This document shows, piece after piece, positions 3,158 to 6,027 of a stretch of 6,027 nucleotides of DNA; position 1 is the stretch's first letter, and every line of letters starts with the position of its first letter. Position numbers and translations under genes: made by a program. Origin of the DNA: Bacteroidota bacterium (GTDB taxonomy: Bacteria > Bacteroidota > Bacteroidia > Bacteroidales > B18-G4). The notes beneath the pieces are model-generated. The model was given only the letters and a program-made list of their open reading frames with translations. It did not search any database and was not told where the DNA came from. Where the stretch lies: assembly GCA_003648575.1 (NCBI GenBank), contig QMPN01000187.1, positions 1 to 6,027 of the forward strand. Direction: 5' to 3'.

Positions 3158-6027
3158 GTTGATGAACAATACCGGCAAACCATAGAATCAGCCGATAAAT
3201 ACTTTGAGCAGGGCGATTACCTGAATGCAAAGGCCTCATACCAGGTAGCCTCACAACTTAAACAGGATGAGCAATACCCTAAGGACAGGCTAAGAGAATC
3301 GATCAGCCTGTTACGTATTCAGATGCAGGCGATGGCGGTTTACCATGAGAAGGTTGAATACGCCGACCGGCTATACCAGGAAGGATCCTGGGATAATGCC
3401 ATCCTGGCTTACGAGGAAGCCGGGAAGATGATGCCTTCGGAGGAATATCCCGGCAGGCAGATAATCCTGATAAGAAATTTACAGGCAGGGGAAACAGAGA
3501 ATGAAGCTACTTATTCGGACCTGGTCAGGGAGGGGGATGATTTATTTGCTGCGGAAGATTATGCTGAGGCAATCAATAAATATGAAGAAGCGTCTGCAAT
3601 CTATCCCGGCAGGCAGGATACGAAAGATAAGATAAGCGCCGCAGATGCAAAACTCGCCGGTGTCGCAGCCCAGCAATCAGGATATGAAAAGGCTATCAGC
3701 GAAGCAGAGATGTACCATGCCCGTAAAGATTATGAAAAGGAGCTGAGTTCGTACCAGCTGGCTACCGAGCTTAAACCTGAAGAGGCATTGCCACAGGTAA
3801 AGATCCGTGAGCTGAACGAATTCCTGAGAAAATATGAGGCTTATAATAATTTTGTCTCGGAAGGTGATAACCTGTACATCAACCAGCAATTTGCCGAGGC
3901 AAAGATCAGGTATGAAAAGGGCCTGGAGATATTGCCTGATGAGAGCTATCCCAAAGAGATCATTATCAAGATCAACGTAGCACTGTCCGAAAAGACAGAA
4001 AAAGACAAAGCCGCATACGAGGAGGCCCTGGCCCTGGCCGATGAACTATATAATCAGGAGAATTACGAATCTGCCATGCTTGCATATTCCGATGCTTTGC
4101 GCTTTTGGCCTGACGGTGACCATGCCAGACAACGGCTGGGAAGTATCAGTGAGATCATGGCCCTCAAAAAGGCACAGGAGGAAGCATATGCCAACACCAT
4201 TACCCTGGCGGATAAACTCTTTGCAAACAAAGAATATCAGGTCGCCAGAGATGAGTACAGGAAAGCCGCCGACATAAACCCATTCGAGCAATACCCAAAG
4301 GTAAGGATCGACGAGATCGACCTTGCACTGGCAGATATACAAAACAAGCTGCAGCAATATGAAAGTGTGATACTGGGAGCAGACAAGCTTTTCAATGTTG
4401 GTGATTATGCCGAGTCCCGCATACAATACCTCAGGGCTCAGGAGATCCTCAGCCATCGCAGCTATCCGGAGGACCAGATCAAAATGATAGATGACATCCT
4501 GGGGCGGGAAATGGCAACACGGGAGGCTTATCTTGCAGCTATTGCACGCGGGGATGAGCATTTTGGCAAGAGGGAATGGGAAGATGCCAAGGTAGACTAT
4601 GTGGAAGCTACCGACCTTATCCCTGCAGAACAGTACCCCAAAGACAAGATCACTGAGATCAATAACATGCTGGCGAAGCTTAAAGCAGATCAGGATACAT
4701 ACACGCTGACTCTGAAAACTGCAGATCAGCTTTTCACAGACAAGCAATATGCTGCAGCACTACTGGAATACAGGAAAGCTGCTGACATCTTCCGGGAAGA
4801 GTCATATCCCCGTGAAAAAATAGAGGAGATCGACCAGTTGCTGGGAGACCAACAAAAGCTTTTGCAACTTGAAGCAAATTATAACGAGGCTATTGCAAAT
4901 GCTGAAACCCAGCTATCCGGACAAAACTACCCTGAAGCCCGCGCAGCCTTTGAGCTGGCACTCACATTCAAGCCCGCTGAGGCTTACCCCGGTGAAAAGA
5001 TCGTTGAAATTGATGCTATACTTTCTGAACAGGCAAGGTTGCTGGGCATCGACAACAGCTACAAGCAGGCCATTGATGCTGCAGACCTGGCCATGGAGCA
5101 AAAAGATTATTTAACGGCAAAGTCTGAATACGAGCGGGCTGCAGGCATTAAGACCGATGAAATATATCCCGCCGAAAAAATAGTTGAGATCAATGCCATC
5201 CTGGCGGAACAGGCACGGCTGGCAGAGATCGATGCCAGCTACCAGGCAGCTATTGGAAAAGCTGATGCGCTGTTCCTCGCAGCTAACTACACAGAAGCTA
5301 AAAGTACCTACCAGGAAGCTAAAGGCATTAAAGCAGAAGAAACATACCCTGACGAGAAGATCGCTGAGATCGATGCTATTTTAATGGCAGACGCTGCAGA
5401 AGCTGAAAGGCTGGCCCAGATTGCTACTCAATATGCACAGGCCATTTCTGATGCCGATGCATTGCTGGCACAGAAGGAATATCTCAATGCAAAAGAAAAA
5501 TACGGCCTCGCCCTCAGCCTAAAACCGGGAGAAAACTACCCCTCAGAGAAAATTGCAGAGATTGACGGCATACTTGAACTGATTGAACAGCAGCGCATCC
5601 TTGATGAAGACTATGCCGCTGCCATTGCCTCAGCCGACGGGCTCTTCGATGATGCAGCATACACACAGGCCGGAACAGAATATGAAAAAGCCGCAGTATT
5701 AAAACCCGGAGAAACATACCCGGCAGAAAGGATTGCTGAGATCGATGCCATACTTTCCGAACAGGCAAGACTGCAAGGCATAGAGGTCAGTTATTCAGAG
5801 GCAATAAGTGCCGCTGACAGCTTTTTCTCTAACGATCAGTATACCGAAGCCAGGGCAGAATATACGCGTGCATCAGGCTTCAAGCCCGATGAGGAATACC
5901 CGCTGAACAAGATCAGTGAGATCGATGCATTTTTTGCTGAGATCGCTGCACTTACAGAACAATACGAGATTGCGATCGGCACTGCTGACACTTATTACAA
6001 TGAAAATCAATACCCGGAAGCCCGGGA
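3074..6027 (+). CDS. very long exported TPR-like repeat protein, truncated by the window end
   Basis: The frame starting at ATG 3074 stays open to the last base: 984 codons were read and no stop occurs, so the true protein is longer. Residues 1-28 form a signal peptide (MHKKIY, hydrophobic run LIKLLLLTALLF, cleavage likely near HTQA), so the protein is exported to the periplasm or beyond. Without a lipobox it should not be a lipoprotein. From residue 33 to the end it is all repeats: a 34-residue TPR-like unit (A8, Y11, A20, Y24, A27, P32 positions kept) followed by an extra helix with the motif E.YP..KI.EID.IL. Composition is rich in Ala, Glu, Lys and Tyr. I read no cysteine and only three tryptophans (106, 345, 502). 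No catalytic domain is visible; a protein-binding scaffold is the natural inference. What lies at its C-terminus is unknown. The start has the same TTTAAAGAATG context as the gene at 269. Confidence 0.9.
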   Translation, partial: MHKKIYTLIKLLLLTALLFSFSPAHTQAVDEQYRQTIESADKYFEQGDYLNAKASYQVASQLKQDEQYPKDRLRESISLLRIQMQAMAVYHEKVEYADRLYQEGSWDNAILAYEEAGKMMPSEEYPGRQIILIRNLQAGETENEATYSDLVREGDDLFAAEDYAEAINKYEEASAIYPGRQDTKDKISAADAKLAGVAAQQSGYEKAISEAEMYHARKDYEKELSSYQLATELKPEEALPQVKIRELNEFLRKYEAYNNFVSEGDNLYINQQFAEAKIRYEKGLEILPDESYPKEIIIKINVALSEKTEKDKAAYEEALALADELYNQENYESAMLAYSDALRFWPDGDHARQRLGSISEIMALKKAQEEAYANTITLADKLFANKEYQVARDEYRKAADINPFEQYPKVRIDEIDLALADIQNKLQQYESVILGADKLFNVGDYAESRIQYLRAQEILSHRSYPEDQIKMIDDILGREMATREAYLAAIARGDEHFGKREWEDAKVDYVEATDLIPAEQYPKDKITEINNMLAKLKADQDTYTLTLKTADQLFTDKQYAAALLEYRKAADIFREESYPREKIEEIDQLLGDQQKLLQLEANYNEAIANAETQLSGQNYPEARAAFELALTFKPAEAYPGEKIVEIDAILSEQARLLGIDNSYKQAIDAADLAMEQKDYLTAKSEYERAAGIKTDEIYPAEKIVEINAILAEQARLAEIDASYQAAIGKADALFLAANYTEAKSTYQEAKGIKAEETYPDEKIAEIDAILMADAAEAERLAQIATQYAQAISDADALLAQKEYLNAKEKYGLALSLKPGENYPSEKIAEIDGILELIEQQRILDEDYAAAIASADGLFDDAAYTQAGTEYEKAAVLKPGETYPAERIAEIDAILSEQARLQGIEVSYSEAISAADSFFSNDQYTEARAEYTRASGFKPDEEYPLNKISEIDAFFAEIAALTEQYEIAIGTADTYYNENQYPEAR
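3170..6027 (+). repeat. array of 16 complete and one partial TPR-plus-helix repeats (protein level)
   Basis: Taking the Tyr that opens each unit (Y..AI..AD.LF) as anchor, repeats start at residues 33, 90, 147, 204, 257, 315, 372, 429, 486, 543, 603, 663, 723, 787, 847, 907 and 964. Unit lengths are 57 for most of the first nine (53 for the fourth, 58 for the fifth), 60 from the tenth on (64 for the thirteenth) and 57 for the sixteenth. Each unit has helix A (ending in D/NY), helix B (A...Y..A...KP) and a linker helix starting at E.YP. The YP of that motif is lost in repeats 3, 4 and 6. The DNA copies differ mostly at third codon positions. Confidence 0.9.

Noticed and set aside
4046..4747. 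233-codon open frame on the minus strand within the TPR gene
   Set aside because: It is antisense to a clear repeat-coding frame. The open frame follows from the biased codon use of the repeats.
3170..6027. CRISPR or DNA-level tandem array as an explanation for the repeats
   Set aside because: The repetition is at the protein level with an open frame and silent-site divergence. There are no short identical repeats with unique spacers.

Overview
The window looks like a stretch of a Bacteroidota chromosome. The clues are promoter-like TAnnTTTG boxes of the Bacteroidota type, start codons that mostly lack a Shine-Dalgarno sequence and sit in A/T-rich leaders, and the style of the encoded proteins (a LolD-type ATPase, a secreted lipoprotein form of Pcm, a long exported TPR protein). 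No species can be named from the sequence alone. No RNA gene, insertion sequence, CRISPR array or phage gene was seen, and no gene-free stretch exceeds 300 bases.

Layout from left to right. Bases 1-153 hold the last 50 codons of an unidentified gene with an acidic tail ending in Pro-Phe. A 115-base gap follows, packed with three small repeats: two different 7-base tandem arrays and a G/C-rich element of a kind I recall as scattered through many bacterial genomes. Next comes a 75-residue DUF2007-like protein (269-496). It converges, with a 9-base gap, on a Pcm-like lipoprotein gene on the minus strand (506-964) whose catalytic core is missing by an in-frame deletion. Upstream of that gene, on the same strand, lie a strong intrinsic terminator (1017-1046) and sucC (1070-2263), the beta subunit of succinyl-CoA synthetase. 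sucC is divergent from a lolD-like ABC ATPase gene (2334-2990); the 70 bases between them carry promoter-like boxes on both strands. From 3074 to the end of the window runs a very long open gene for an exported protein made of TPR-like repeats of about 57-60 residues. It is cut off by the window end with at least 984 residues read.

These genes do not form one pathway. sucC belongs to the TCA cycle, lolD to lipoprotein trafficking or a related MacB/FtsE-type ABC system, and pcm to protein repair. The most noteworthy items are the Pcm-like protein without its SAM-binding core and the giant solenoid. In the solenoid each TPR is followed by a helix bearing a YP..KI.EID motif, and that helix changes length in steps of about one or two helical turns.
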